Shown here in pieces: positions 18,497-26,959 of a stretch of DNA of 64,000 nt. How positions within the stretch are numbered: the first letter of the stretch is position 1; every line of letters starts with the position of its first letter. Origin of the DNA: Sphingobacterium sp. UBA7855 (GTDB lineage Bacteria; Bacteroidota; Bacteroidia; Sphingobacteriales; Sphingobacteriaceae); the NCBI GenBank assembly GCA_002500745.1, contig DLST01000018.1, positions 503,836 to 567,835 on the forward strand, given 5' to 3'. Position numbers and translations under genes: made by a program. The notes under the pieces are model-generated. The model did no database searches. It saw only the letters and a list, made by a program, of their open reading frames with translations, and was not told where the DNA came from.

Positions 18497-20140
18497 TTAA
18501 CGAATCGGCTCAAAGAATTTTTTAGTCTTGTTATAGGCGATTACACCAATTATACCGATCATCAGCCATAAAAAGTCGACGACAAAAATATCCCGCTGTC
18601 CATTGCGGAAGGTATCCCAGATCCAGTTACCACTCATAAAACCGTTGACAAGTGGAATAAAAAATGCCAATATGCTTCCAACCAGTAAGGTTTCGCGATT
18701 GGTTCTGCGTATGCTTCTCCGGATAATGTAATACAGTGAAAATAGGAGCCAGCTGTAGAAATAAACGCGGTAAATAAAATCCTGATTGACTTCTGGGCTC
18801 AATTTAATAGCAATGAAAGTCAATGCAGTGACAGGTAACATCGTCAGACATATTGCCGTGAAAATATTGGCCGCCCAGAAATTGAATTTTCGTTTTCGTG
18901 GAATTACGTTGTTTTTGTCACGCGCTACCAACCAGATCAGTATACCGGAGATAATAACGAGACAGCCCATAGCTCCTAAAATAAAGTACACCGTCTTTAG
19001 CGGGTAGCCTCCATAATCGCCATAATGCAGCCGATATATAATGCTACGGACCCCGTCTGCATAGGTAGCTTGGCTTACAGGGGATTTTTCGGTAACAATT
19101 GTATTATCGGCAACTCGCACGGATAATATACCCGAACCAGCAAAACTTTTATTGAAATGCGGCTCAAGCTCCATGGCAACATGCATATTGGAATCTGCGT
19201 AATTTTTGATCGTGATGCGCTGAAAATCGGATTCTGGCCATTTATATTTTGCCAGATCCAAAAATGGAGCGATCTTAACATGTGCCTCAAGGGGCTTATA
19301 GGTATATGGGAAATTTGTATCCGCACTAACACCTATATCTTGATACATTTTTTGTTGATCACCGTCATAAAGTAGCTTACTAAGTGGTAAAGCCAATACC
19401 GAATTGATAATCAAAAAGGTTCCGGTCACGGCAAAGATAAATTGGAATGGGAAACCGATAACACCCAATGCCGTATGCATATCGGTCCATACTGTTTTCC
19501 ATTTGCTGAAAGGCCTGAATACAAAGAAGTTTGATACAATCTTATCCCAATGTAACAATAACCCAGTGATAAGAGCAAATAGAAAAATAAAAGCGGTTAT
19601 GCCTGCAATAAGATAACCAAATGGTGCTATGCCTACCCTAATCGGTACTTGATTGAGCTGGGCCAAGAAATGTAAACGGAATAAAAACTCTCCCATATCG
19701 TAATTCTGCACATAATCACCATATTTTTTGTTGGCGAAATTGTAGGTAAAGTTTTTCGAATCATCCTCTCCTCCTCTTCTTCGGCTATTTTTCTTTGCAG
19801 CTTTTTGTTCAGGCGTTATCTTGGCTAAATTTTCTTTGTTTATGATTGTGTCGTTAGATGCACTGAGTGCCACATAAGCTGCGGTGCCTTCGCGGTGCAT
19901 ATAAAAGGTGACATCACGTCCGTGTAAATTGGTCTGCCCCTTGATTGAATCTAGCAATCGGTCAAAGTTTTGATGATCTTCACGGTAGGTTTTATAGGAT
20001 GTATTATTCTGCCAGGCAGCAATTTCATGTCTAAAAAATGCAAATGAACCCGCAAAGAATATCACATAGAGGATAGCACAAATGGTAATGCCACTGATCG
20101 TATGTGTATTGAAGTAAATATTATAATTTCGGTTATTCAT
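18497..20140 (-). CDS. PepSY-associated membrane protein, iron reductase type
   Basis: 547 residues of the PepSY_TM family. It has an N-terminal membrane helix (ITICAILYVIFFAGSFAFF), a periplasmic segment, a second helix near residues 175-195 (GYLIAGITAFIFLFALITG) followed by HWDKIVSNFFVFRPFSKWKT, a helix pair around VIGFPFQFIFAVTGTFLII, a PepSY-like region, and three or four helices at the C-terminus. Histidines in the helices could bind haem. Family members next to siderophore receptors are thought to reduce or release iron from siderophores. It is the last gene of the operon, 6 bp after the 92-residue protein. Confidence 0.88.
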   Translation of the reverse strand: MNNRNYNIYFNTHTISGITICAILYVIFFAGSFAFFRHEIAAWQNNTSYKTYREDHQNFDRLLDSIKGQTNLHGRDVTFYMHREGTAAYVALSASNDTIINKENLAKITPEQKAAKKNSRRRGGEDDSKNFTYNFANKKYGDYVQNYDMGEFLFRLHFLAQLNQVPIRVGIAPFGYLIAGITAFIFLFALITGLLLHWDKIVSNFFVFRPFSKWKTVWTDMHTALGVIGFPFQFIFAVTGTFLIINSVLALPLSKLLYDGDQQKMYQDIGVSADTNFPYTYKPLEAHVKIAPFLDLAKYKWPESDFQRITIKNYADSNMHVAMELEPHFNKSFAGSGILSVRVADNTIVTEKSPVSQATYADGVRSIIYRLHYGDYGGYPLKTVYFILGAMGCLVIISGILIWLVARDKNNVIPRKRKFNFWAANIFTAICLTMLPVTALTFIAIKLSPEVNQDFIYRVYFYSWLLFSLYYIIRRSIRRTNRETLLVGSILAFFIPLVNGFMSGNWIWDTFRNGQRDIFVVDFLWLMIGIIGVIAYNKTKKFFEPIR

Positions 20141-20146
20141 GACGAA

Positions 20147-20425
20147 TTACATTTTAAAGAAATAAGGCAAAGAGAAAATTGCTGCCAAAAGCAAGTATAT
20201 CCCCCATATCTTCCATCCGTTCTTAGCAAGGAAGGCCAATAAAAGCAATATTGCCCATAATAGATAACCGGTGAGACACGCTGTAGCAACAACATCTTTT
20301 TTCTCAAAAATATGTGTGACTAAGACATGAAATGAGAGCATCACAACATAACCACCGACAAAACCGGCTGTAATTTTCAGGAACCGTTGAAAGGGTGTAC
20401 TGAGATATTTTTTATTGGCAGGCAT
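20147..20425 (-). CDS. Small membrane protein of the siderophore operon (DUF3649-like)
   Basis: 92 residues with three predicted membrane helices: GFVGGYVVMLSFHVLVTHIF, ACLTGYLLWAILLLLAFLA and IWGIYLLLAAIFSLPYFF. The length and place next to PepSY resemble DUF3649 proteins of proteobacterial siderophore operons; that match is by context and is not proven. It sits 6 bp before the PepSY gene and 10 bp after the 110-residue protein. Confidence 0.75.
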   Translation of the reverse strand: MPANKKYLSTPFQRFLKITAGFVGGYVVMLSFHVLVTHIFEKKDVVATACLTGYLLWAILLLLAFLAKNGWKIWGIYLLLAAIFSLPYFFKM

Positions 20426-20435
20426 ATTTTATCGG

Positions 20436-20768
20436 TTAGGAAATTAACAATTCAACACAAAGGCTAAACAAATAGAGGCCCAATATCGGATACAATTTAA
20501 AATAGCGGTAAGGATTCAAAAAAACCACGAGACTCATCATGCACATGAAGTAAGCAAAAAAAGCAAAAAAGCCCGCTCCGAAACCTTGCAGATAAAGCAC
20601 GACGGCAAATGGAATGAGTAGCAGTAATATGCTTAAAATGCGCACAAACTTCGTTTGTGCGCACATTCTTTCTAGCCAAGGTGGTCTAGGCCCGAACTTC
20701 ACTTTTTTACTTGAACTGTAAAAAATATATTTTCCACAAAGTATCACGATAAGCAATGTACTATACAT
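20436..20768 (-). CDS. Small membrane protein of the siderophore operon (DUF3325-like)
   Basis: 110 residues with about four membrane segments (LLIVILCGKYIFYSS, ILSILLLLIPFAVVLYL, FGAGFFAFFAYFMCMMSLVVF, LYPILGLYLFSLCVELLI). The basic loop KKVKFGPRPPWLERM should face the cytoplasm. The small membrane-protein pair next to PepSY and a TonB receptor recalls DUF3325/DUF3649; the sequence match is inferred, not shown. It lies 29 bp after the receptor gene. Confidence 0.75.
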   Translation of the reverse strand: MYSTLLIVILCGKYIFYSSSKKVKFGPRPPWLERMCAQTKFVRILSILLLLIPFAVVLYLQGFGAGFFAFFAYFMCMMSLVVFLNPYRYFKLYPILGLYLFSLCVELLIS

Positions 20769-20797
20769 CAGTTTTATATTTTAGCTAGATCGTTTGT

Positions 20798-23224
20798 TTA
20801 AAACTTATAGGTAACTCCCATACGGAAATTACGTCGCGCTTCTACGATATAGGTATAATAGCTCACACTTTCTGCTATTTTAGCATTTTTTGCTGTGATA
20901 GAGCCTGCTGTAAGTAGCTTTCTTTTGTCCAACAAGTTATTAACCATTACAGAGATACTATATCTGCCTTTTTGGTAACTAATACCACCATCAGTTCGCA
21001 AATAATTCTTGAAATTACTTTCTTTTGTGGTTCCGATAGCACGATCAAACATTCCTTGAACGCTACCGACAAAGCCGATACCTTTCAACGGACCCTGCTG
21101 CAAACGATAGGATACCCAAGTGTTGGCAGTATGTTTTGCAGTATTTGGCGTAATATCACCAATCTTCTCTTCTCTTGAATCTTTTGATATTTTAGAGTCC
21201 GTCAACGCATAGTTGGCATTCACATTTAATCCGGGTAGCACTTCGCCAGTTACATCAAACTCGATACCTTTCGATGTTGTCTCACCTAAAGCTATTTTAA
21301 AGAAACTATTTGTACTTCCTGGTATTGGATGATCAAAATCATCAGCTAGTGCATTTTTTCTTTTTATCTGATAGGCACTTAAAGTCGATATCCACTTTCC
21401 ACCTCCCCATTCTTTTTTCACACCAGCTTCAAGATCGTTCCCACGAACCGGCTTGAAAGGATTTCCTTCCCAATCAGAACCAGCCTGAGGAACAAAAGAT
21501 TGATCAAATAACCCATAAACACTTGTCGATTTGTCAATAGAATAACTCAACCCGACACGTGGAGAAAATGCCTTATCATTTTGGTCTGGTATTACCTGCG
21601 TGCCCACTGTTTTTCCCAGCGTTTCTGCCACAGTATAACGCAATCCTAAAGAAAGACGTAACTTTTCATTTAAAAAAGCCATCTCATCATGTGCGTAGAA
21701 AGACATATAGCTAGTTAAATTCACATAGTTGGAACCTCCGGCGCGCACCTTGATATTCTTTGATCGGTCAACAACAGGAAAAACTGTTCCCGGAATGTTA
21801 TATTGTGGATTATAGACGTTCAAAGGTGTACCTGGAATTTCAGCGAGTAAAGTTCCAAAATCGCCCCAAAACTTCTTATTTCCATAATCCGCTCCGACCA
21901 ATATTCGGTGACGAACACTACCGGTATATTCTTCTCCATTTAAAGAAACCTGACCGAAGCGATTTTCTCCATGCTCGTCCGCAATACTGTAATAACGAGG
22001 CATGTCACCATTCGCTGTCATGTAATTCAACCAAGTACTTGTCGCTTTCATATCAAAATTGAAATAGGCCATCTGCGCATGTAATTTCCAGCGATCGTTC
22101 AACTTTCGATCTAAATAAACATATGCACTGTGGTCCTTAAGCTTACCTGGTTCCATGGAAGGGTCACCATAGAAAAAATCATTGGAAATATCTGGATCAG
22201 CAAATCCCTTAGGCGAAAAAGTATAATTACCATTTGCCAGATAAGTGGATCCCTGATAGGTGTATTCAAATGTTAAACTCGTCAAAGAATCGACCTTATA
22301 AGTCACAACTGGTGCCACAACAACACGATTGTTGTAGTTGTATTTTGTAAAATAATCCTTTTGCTGCGCAGCCATATTTAAACGGTATAACAACTTGCCA
22401 TCTTTCCGTAATTTACCATCAAAATCAACCGCGGCGCGATAGGTACTAAAACTTCCCACATTAAATGTCGCCGATCCCTTAGTATTTCCTGTTGGTTTCT
22501 TGGTAACTACATTATAGAAACCTCCTGGTTCGCCATTCGCTAGCATAAAACCTGCTGGTCCTTTTACAAACTCGATTCGTTCGATCATGCTCGCATCTTC
22601 GGCAGTTGGGCCCCATGATGCCTCGATATTCATACCGTTACGAAATGCTGGAATCTTAGATCCGCGCATGCGAATGTTAGCGTACTGGTTGTCCCAGTGA
22701 CCTTGGCGTGTAGCTCCGCTTATATTACGGGTGATACCATCGACAATGTCAAATACTTGCTGATCGGCCATTAAATCGGATGAAATAACCTGTATATTCT
22801 GCGGCAACTCCAAGATTGGTGTTTTAAGACGCAAAGACCCCGATATACTATCGAATTTATAGTGTTCATAGTATTTACCATAGACCGTTACCTCATCTAT
22901 AGACTCGAACTGATCCTTCATCCTAATTTGCCCCAACTGTATATGCTCATCATCCAATACAACTTGCATGGTCTGCTTGCTATAACCGATCGCTTTAACC
23001 TCCAAATGGTAGGTCTTCGAAGCAAGCTTATCGAAGATAAAGTGTCCCTTACTGTCCGTACTTGTCGTGACACCAGTATTCGTCAATTTTACGGTCGCTC
23101 CGGAAATGGGCTCAGATTTTTCATTGATAAGAAATCCTTCAATAACTTTGTTCGTCTGTGCCTGCGCAACAGAGAAAACCGAACTTATCAAAGGAATGGC
23201 TAAAAAGGATAAAGTTTTATTCAT
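20798..23224 (-). CDS. TonB-dependent siderophore receptor
   Basis: 808 residues. After a signal peptide (ISSVFSVAQAQ) comes a carboxypeptidase-regulatory-like domain (IEGFLINEKSEPISGATVKL), then a plug domain (LELPQNIQVISSDLMADQQV; MRGSKIPAFRNGMNIEASWG; GPAGFMLANGEPGGFYNVVTK, the usual FhuA/FecA-type plug signature), and a barrel ending RRNFRMGVTYKF. It imports ferric siderophores using TonB energy. It follows the DUF4198 gene, separated by a hairpin at 23266-23308, and is followed closely by two small membrane proteins and PepSY. Confidence 0.95.
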   Translation of the reverse strand: MNKTLSFLAIPLISSVFSVAQAQTNKVIEGFLINEKSEPISGATVKLTNTGVTTSTDSKGHFIFDKLASKTYHLEVKAIGYSKQTMQVVLDDEHIQLGQIRMKDQFESIDEVTVYGKYYEHYKFDSISGSLRLKTPILELPQNIQVISSDLMADQQVFDIVDGITRNISGATRQGHWDNQYANIRMRGSKIPAFRNGMNIEASWGPTAEDASMIERIEFVKGPAGFMLANGEPGGFYNVVTKKPTGNTKGSATFNVGSFSTYRAAVDFDGKLRKDGKLLYRLNMAAQQKDYFTKYNYNNRVVVAPVVTYKVDSLTSLTFEYTYQGSTYLANGNYTFSPKGFADPDISNDFFYGDPSMEPGKLKDHSAYVYLDRKLNDRWKLHAQMAYFNFDMKATSTWLNYMTANGDMPRYYSIADEHGENRFGQVSLNGEEYTGSVRHRILVGADYGNKKFWGDFGTLLAEIPGTPLNVYNPQYNIPGTVFPVVDRSKNIKVRAGGSNYVNLTSYMSFYAHDEMAFLNEKLRLSLGLRYTVAETLGKTVGTQVIPDQNDKAFSPRVGLSYSIDKSTSVYGLFDQSFVPQAGSDWEGNPFKPVRGNDLEAGVKKEWGGGKWISTLSAYQIKRKNALADDFDHPIPGSTNSFFKIALGETTSKGIEFDVTGEVLPGLNVNANYALTDSKISKDSREEKIGDITPNTAKHTANTWVSYRLQQGPLKGIGFVGSVQGMFDRAIGTTKESNFKNYLRTDGGISYQKGRYSISVMVNNLLDKRKLLTAGSITAKNAKIAESVSYYTYIVEARRNFRMGVTYKF

Positions 23225-23265
23225 GAATGTAGTATGGTAGATGTTTTTTTAGATCTTCTTTTTTC

Positions 23266-23308
23266 AAAAGGATCCATTACTGTTTCGATGTTTCAAATGG
23301 ATCCTTTT
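23266..23308. terminator. Hairpin between the DUF4198 and receptor genes
   Basis: 13-bp stem AAAAGGATCCATT / AATGGATCCTTTT with a 17-nt loop. It lies between two genes read on the minus strand; A/T runs flank the stem. It may be a partial terminator or an mRNA processing site that lowers receptor expression relative to the first gene. Confidence 0.55.
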
Positions 23309-23337
23309 TAATTATTCAGCATATTTCGGGTCTGCAG

Positions 23338-24054
23338 CTATTTTACAGTAATAAAAGTCGTACTACCCTGCCATGCAGACGCATAGGGTTTCCCTGCATG
23401 TTCACCCGCCACCTCAGCAAATGTACTTGCTTCCAAAACATAAGGTCCTGACCAGAGGGCATCAAATGTTAGCAGTCCATTCTCATCGGCAACAAACTCT
23501 TTCCCCCAACCTGTCGCAGAAAAAACGGATACTTTGGCTTGAGGCACAACTTTGCCATTACTGGTGATCTTTGCTTGTAAGCTTTGACCTTTTCTTAAGT
23601 TATTCGCTTTTAACAGCTCAATCTGCAATGGATTTTTTACGACGCTATAATCAAGTACTGTCGGCTTTCCAACGATAACCGGTACAAGCGAAGAAAATTC
23701 ATATTTCGTTTTACCACCCAAATCTTTAGGTGCCTTGACAATGGATAGAAAATAGGTTCCGGTTACGTCAGGTTGAAATGAACCGCTAAAATGATCACCT
23801 TTGTTTGTCAGCTGAAGCGTAACGGATTCCTTTCCCGGAGCATGCAATTGGAGCGAAAAATCTTTCACGTCGGAATACCATTTGTCGACCTGATCTCTTT
23901 CGTTTGTTGCAAATTCACCATAATATACTTTTACTTCATGGGCTTGATTGATTATCCCATAAGAAGATGCTTCAATCCAGAGTGCGTGTGCATAACCATT
24001 ATTACTACACAGCAGTACCGCTAAAAAGGTAAAGAATGAAATTAAAATTTTCAT
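23338..24054 (-). CDS. DUF4198-family periplasmic protein, first gene of the siderophore operon
   Basis: 238 residues with a signal peptide (LISFFTFLAVLLCSNNGYA) followed at once by HALWIEASS, the usual start of mature DUF4198 proteins. Two beta-rich domains follow; the second has an Ig-like/Big pattern (VPQAKVSVFSATGWGKEFVADENGLLTFDA). The family is found near metal-uptake receptors and is thought to bind metal in the periplasm, perhaps through the His-Ala-Leu-Trp start, but this is not established. A structured leader of about 270 nt precedes the gene (24111-24325). Confidence 0.85.
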   Translation of the reverse strand: MKILISFFTFLAVLLCSNNGYAHALWIEASSYGIINQAHEVKVYYGEFATNERDQVDKWYSDVKDFSLQLHAPGKESVTLQLTNKGDHFSGSFQPDVTGTYFLSIVKAPKDLGGKTKYEFSSLVPVIVGKPTVLDYSVVKNPLQIELLKANNLRKGQSLQAKITSNGKVVPQAKVSVFSATGWGKEFVADENGLLTFDALWSGPYVLEASTFAEVAGEHAGKPYASAWQGSTTFITVK

Positions 24055-24325
24055 AATATGTTGATTGATGTTTAGTTTTTCTTCAACTTATTATGGGAGA
24101 ATTCCAGGTTTTGTTGGAGTCCAACAACGAATAAATGATAAAATTCGTTATCTTGTAAATTCTTCCATATCGTATATCGGGAGTAACTGATACAGCGTGC
24201 TGTTTCAGTCACCTACATGCAGTTGCCGCTGTATGTAGATTTGTACCATGTAATAGATTGCCGTCTATTGCATGGTATTTGTTAGCAGTCTTTTATTATA
24301 CCGATGTAATTTAGACTGATTAAAA
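24055..24325 (-). other. Hairpin-rich 5' leader of the siderophore operon
   Basis: No gene lies between 24055 and 24432. On the minus strand the leader after the promoter holds four hairpins: 24244-24277 (14-bp stem, one wobble), 24213-24238 (10-bp stem), 24186-24209 (11-bp stem with one mismatch) and 24111-24127 (7-bp stem). The first two have the same six-base apical loop: TTGCCG on the plus strand, CGGCAA in the RNA. No known riboswitch class is recognised. A protein-binding or metal-sensing leader is the leading guess. Confidence 0.6.
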
Positions 24326-24331
24326 ACAGAG

Positions 24332-24361
24332 CAAATATAACAGGAAATCTTTTTAAATCAA
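24332..24361 (-). promoter_or_regulatory. Promoter of the siderophore operon
   Basis: On the minus strand: TTG, 19 nt, then TATATTTG, a perfect TAnnTTTG box at 24332-24339. Transcription would start near 24325, giving a 270-nt leader. Confidence 0.65.
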
Positions 24362-24432
24362 GTATAATTTTTATTTTACAGTATTTTATCTTCTTGGGTT
24401 AAGAAAAACTGCGGGGCGAATGGAGGTAAAGT

Positions 24433-25245
24433 TTAAGAAGAAAGAGCCGCAGGCATTGAAAACGCAGCTAAATGTTGTTCGAGCACATGTTTTAGGTCGA
24501 ACAACTCAGTTTCCTGATACCGCGTTGCGACATGGAGCTTGATATGTTCGCAATGCGGTTCGAACGTTTGCTGTACAAGATCAACCGTATTGTTTTCACC
24601 CGAGAGGTGAGTAAGAATAAGATGTTTAAGACGTTTTGTTTTATGGGCATTAAAAAGTTCAACGGCAACCCGATTTGAAAGATGGCCCCATCCACTACTA
24701 ATCCTATTTTTAAGAAAATAGGAGTATCGGCCTATCCGCAACATATCTTCATCATAATTTGATTCCAGAAGCAATACATCAGAATGCTGGATAACATGTT
24801 GTACATTTTCACAGGGGCGTCCTATATCGGTCAATATCCCAATATTGTATGTTCCATCCGAAACAAGAAAGCTGCACGGTTCTTTGGCATCGTGATATTT
24901 GGGAATACCATACACTTTGAGCCCTCCTATTTCGACAACTTCATCGTGACTTATGAGATTTACCAAATGAGATGGAAGTTGCAGCCTGGTACCCTCATAA
25001 CTACCTTTAGTGATATAAACCGGTAGATTATACTTTTTAGCGAATACGGATAGCCCCCTTATATGATCAGAATGCTCGTGTGTAATGAAAATTGCTTTGA
25101 TCTGCGTGGGTAAAATACCCAGATTATACATCCGAAGGTGAATATGTTTACTGTTGATACCAGCATCTATCAAAATGGCAGAATCGTCTTTAGCGACATA
25201 ATAACAGTTTCCATTACTTCCAGAGGCGATTGCGCAATATTTCAT
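24433..25245 (-). CDS. Metallo-beta-lactamase-fold hydrolase, YycJ/WalJ-like
   Basis: 270 residues. It opens with the YycJ-type start KYCAIASGSNGNCYYVA and has the metal-binding motif THEHSDHIRGL, then further ligands in YHDAKEPCSF and ILTDIGRP and a late His in LILTHLSGENN. This family is close to RNase-type and 5'-exonuclease-like enzymes; substrates are uncertain in Bacteroidota. The gene is monocistronic on the minus strand, 72 bp after sdaA. Confidence 0.9.
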   Translation of the reverse strand: MKYCAIASGSNGNCYYVAKDDSAILIDAGINSKHIHLRMYNLGILPTQIKAIFITHEHSDHIRGLSVFAKKYNLPVYITKGSYEGTRLQLPSHLVNLISHDEVVEIGGLKVYGIPKYHDAKEPCSFLVSDGTYNIGILTDIGRPCENVQHVIQHSDVLLLESNYDEDMLRIGRYSYFLKNRISSGWGHLSNRVAVELFNAHKTKRLKHLILTHLSGENNTVDLVQQTFEPHCEHIKLHVATRYQETELFDLKHVLEQHLAAFSMPAALSS

Positions 25246-25317
25246 TCGTAGACTTTATTTTTAAGAATATATATTATCGCCTCAAAGATACAAAAAACAA
25301 AAAGACTCAGCCAATCA

Positions 25318-26745
25318 TTAACATTCGGGCAAACTCAAAGGAATATTGACAGCAAGTCCGCCATCGGCTGTTTCTTTATATTTAGCGTTCATATCAAGAG
25401 CCGTCTCCCACATCGTCTTAACCACAGTATCCAAACTAACCTTTGCTTTATCCGGGTTCGATTGTAAAGCCAATTGTGCAGCAGTGATCGCTTTAATAGC
25501 ACCCATTGTATTGCGTTCAATACATGGGATCTGAACCAACCCACCGATTGGATCGCATGTCAATCCGAGATGATGCTCCATAGCAATCTCGGCAGCCATC
25601 AGCACCTGTCGCTGCGATCCACCCAGCACTTCGGTCAACGCTCCGGCAGCCATGGCCGAGGAAACGCCGATCTCTGCCTGACAGCCTCCCATTGCAGCAG
25701 AAATGGTTGCATTTTTTTTAAAAATTGAACCAATTTCAGATGCTGTAAGAATAAACTGTATAATTTTATTTTCACGCATTCCGTCGTGGAATGTGATATA
25801 ATACTGCAATACGGCCGGGATAACACCTGATGCGCCGTTAGTAGGGGCTGTTACCACACGTCCGAAAGATGCGTTTTCTTCATTGACGGCAAGCGCAAAA
25901 CAACTTACCCAATCCAGAATATATTGAAAGTTTTGTCCTCCTTCACGAATTGCGCCTACCCAAGACGTATAATCCTGATAGGTACGCCCCTGCATTAATT
26001 TCTTATTTAGCTTAGCCGCTCTTCTTTCGACATTTAGTCCTCCGGGCAATGTCCCTCCTGTATGGCAGCCACGGTAGATACACTCCTGTATCGTTTGATA
26101 AATAGTTAATACCCCCGCTAGCGTTTCGCTCTCTTCGCGCCATGCACATTCATTTTCAAGGACCAGCTCGGAAATTTTCAATCCAGTTTTCATTGTCCAA
26201 TGTAGGAGTTCCTGCGCAGTATCTACAGGAAATGGAAGGTCTACTTCCGATAAAACACCTTCAGTATCATTTTCTTGCACGACAAAACCACCACCTATAG
26301 AATAATAGGTTTCACTAATTGCTTTCCCATTGGATAGAAAAGCCTGAAAAGTAACAGCATTCGGATGAAAAGGTAAGCTTTCGGCATATAAAAAAAGTAA
26401 ATCTTCCGGGTAGGAAAATGGAATGGTTCGTTCCCCAGCGACTTGGAGTTCACCGCTTGCCTTGATATGGTCCACTTTAGGCGTAACTTGATTAACATCA
26501 AAGGTGACGGGATCATCTCCGCTCAATCCTAATAGAACAGCAATATCAGTACCATGCCCAGCCCCCGTCTTAGCTAAAGAACCATAAAGCAAAATTTTAA
26601 CCTGTTCGATGTCGTTTAATACACCATTTGACTTGAGTACTGCGGTAAATTGCTGCGCTGCACGCCACGGTCCTAAGGTATGTGAACTAGAGGGTCCTAT
26701 ACCAATCTTAAACATATCAAAAACGGAAATCTGTTCTTTGCTCAT
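25318..26745 (-). CDS. sdaA: L-serine ammonia-lyase, single-chain iron-sulfur type
   Basis: 475 residues, alpha and beta domains in one chain. It deaminates L-serine to pyruvate using a 4Fe-4S cluster. Signatures: [19 protein letters not shown] at the N-terminus, [36 protein letters not shown], and [17 protein letters not shown] near the end, with the cysteines expected to hold the cluster. It is in good condition with no missing motif. The next gene on the left, YycJ-like, is unrelated, and no serine transporter is seen. Confidence 0.95.
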   Translation of the reverse strand: MSKEQISVFDMFKIGIGPSSSHTLGPWRAAQQFTAVLKSNGVLNDIEQVKILLYGSLAKTGAGHGTDIAVLLGLSGDDPVTFDVNQVTPKVDHIKASGELQVAGERTIPFSYPEDLLFLYAESLPFHPNAVTFQAFLSNGKAISETYYSIGGGFVVQENDTEGVLSEVDLPFPVDTAQELLHWTMKTGLKISELVLENECAWREESETLAGVLTIYQTIQECIYRGCHTGGTLPGGLNVERRAAKLNKKLMQGRTYQDYTSWVGAIREGGQNFQYILDWVSCFALAVNEENASFGRVVTAPTNGASGVIPAVLQYYITFHDGMRENKIIQFILTASEIGSIFKKNATISAAMGGCQAEIGVSSAMAAGALTEVLGGSQRQVLMAAEIAMEHHLGLTCDPIGGLVQIPCIERNTMGAIKAITAAQLALQSNPDKAKVSLDTVVKTMWETALDMNAKYKETADGGLAVNIPLSLPEC

Positions 26746-26933
26746 AATTTTTTTATTGCGGTCAGCCGATCAAGTTACTGCTTTATTAAAAACCGCATCT
26801 AAATTAGTACAAATAAAGTACAATGTTACCTGCAATTGCATTATTATCAATTTGAAAACCAAGCTCACATTCTTTTAGCAAGTATCCAACAAACATCTTA
26901 CATTTTTTAGCGAAAAAGTAAGAAATGCTTCCC

Positions 26934-26941
26934 TATCTTTG
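26934..26941 (+). promoter_or_regulatory. Promoter -7 box of the GH10-like gene
   Basis: TATCTTTG, a perfect TAnnTTTG box, 18 nt before the ATG at 26960. It overlaps the upstream in-frame TTG at 26939, which therefore cannot be the start. Confidence 0.6.
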
Positions 26942-26959
26942 TTGGCTATAATTTATAGG

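Noticed and set aside
26760..26880. GTAC-N7-GTAC and TAATTTAG upstream of sdaA as a regulated promoter.
   Set aside because: The spacing to a TTG is wrong and the repeat is short and AT-rich; too weak to list.
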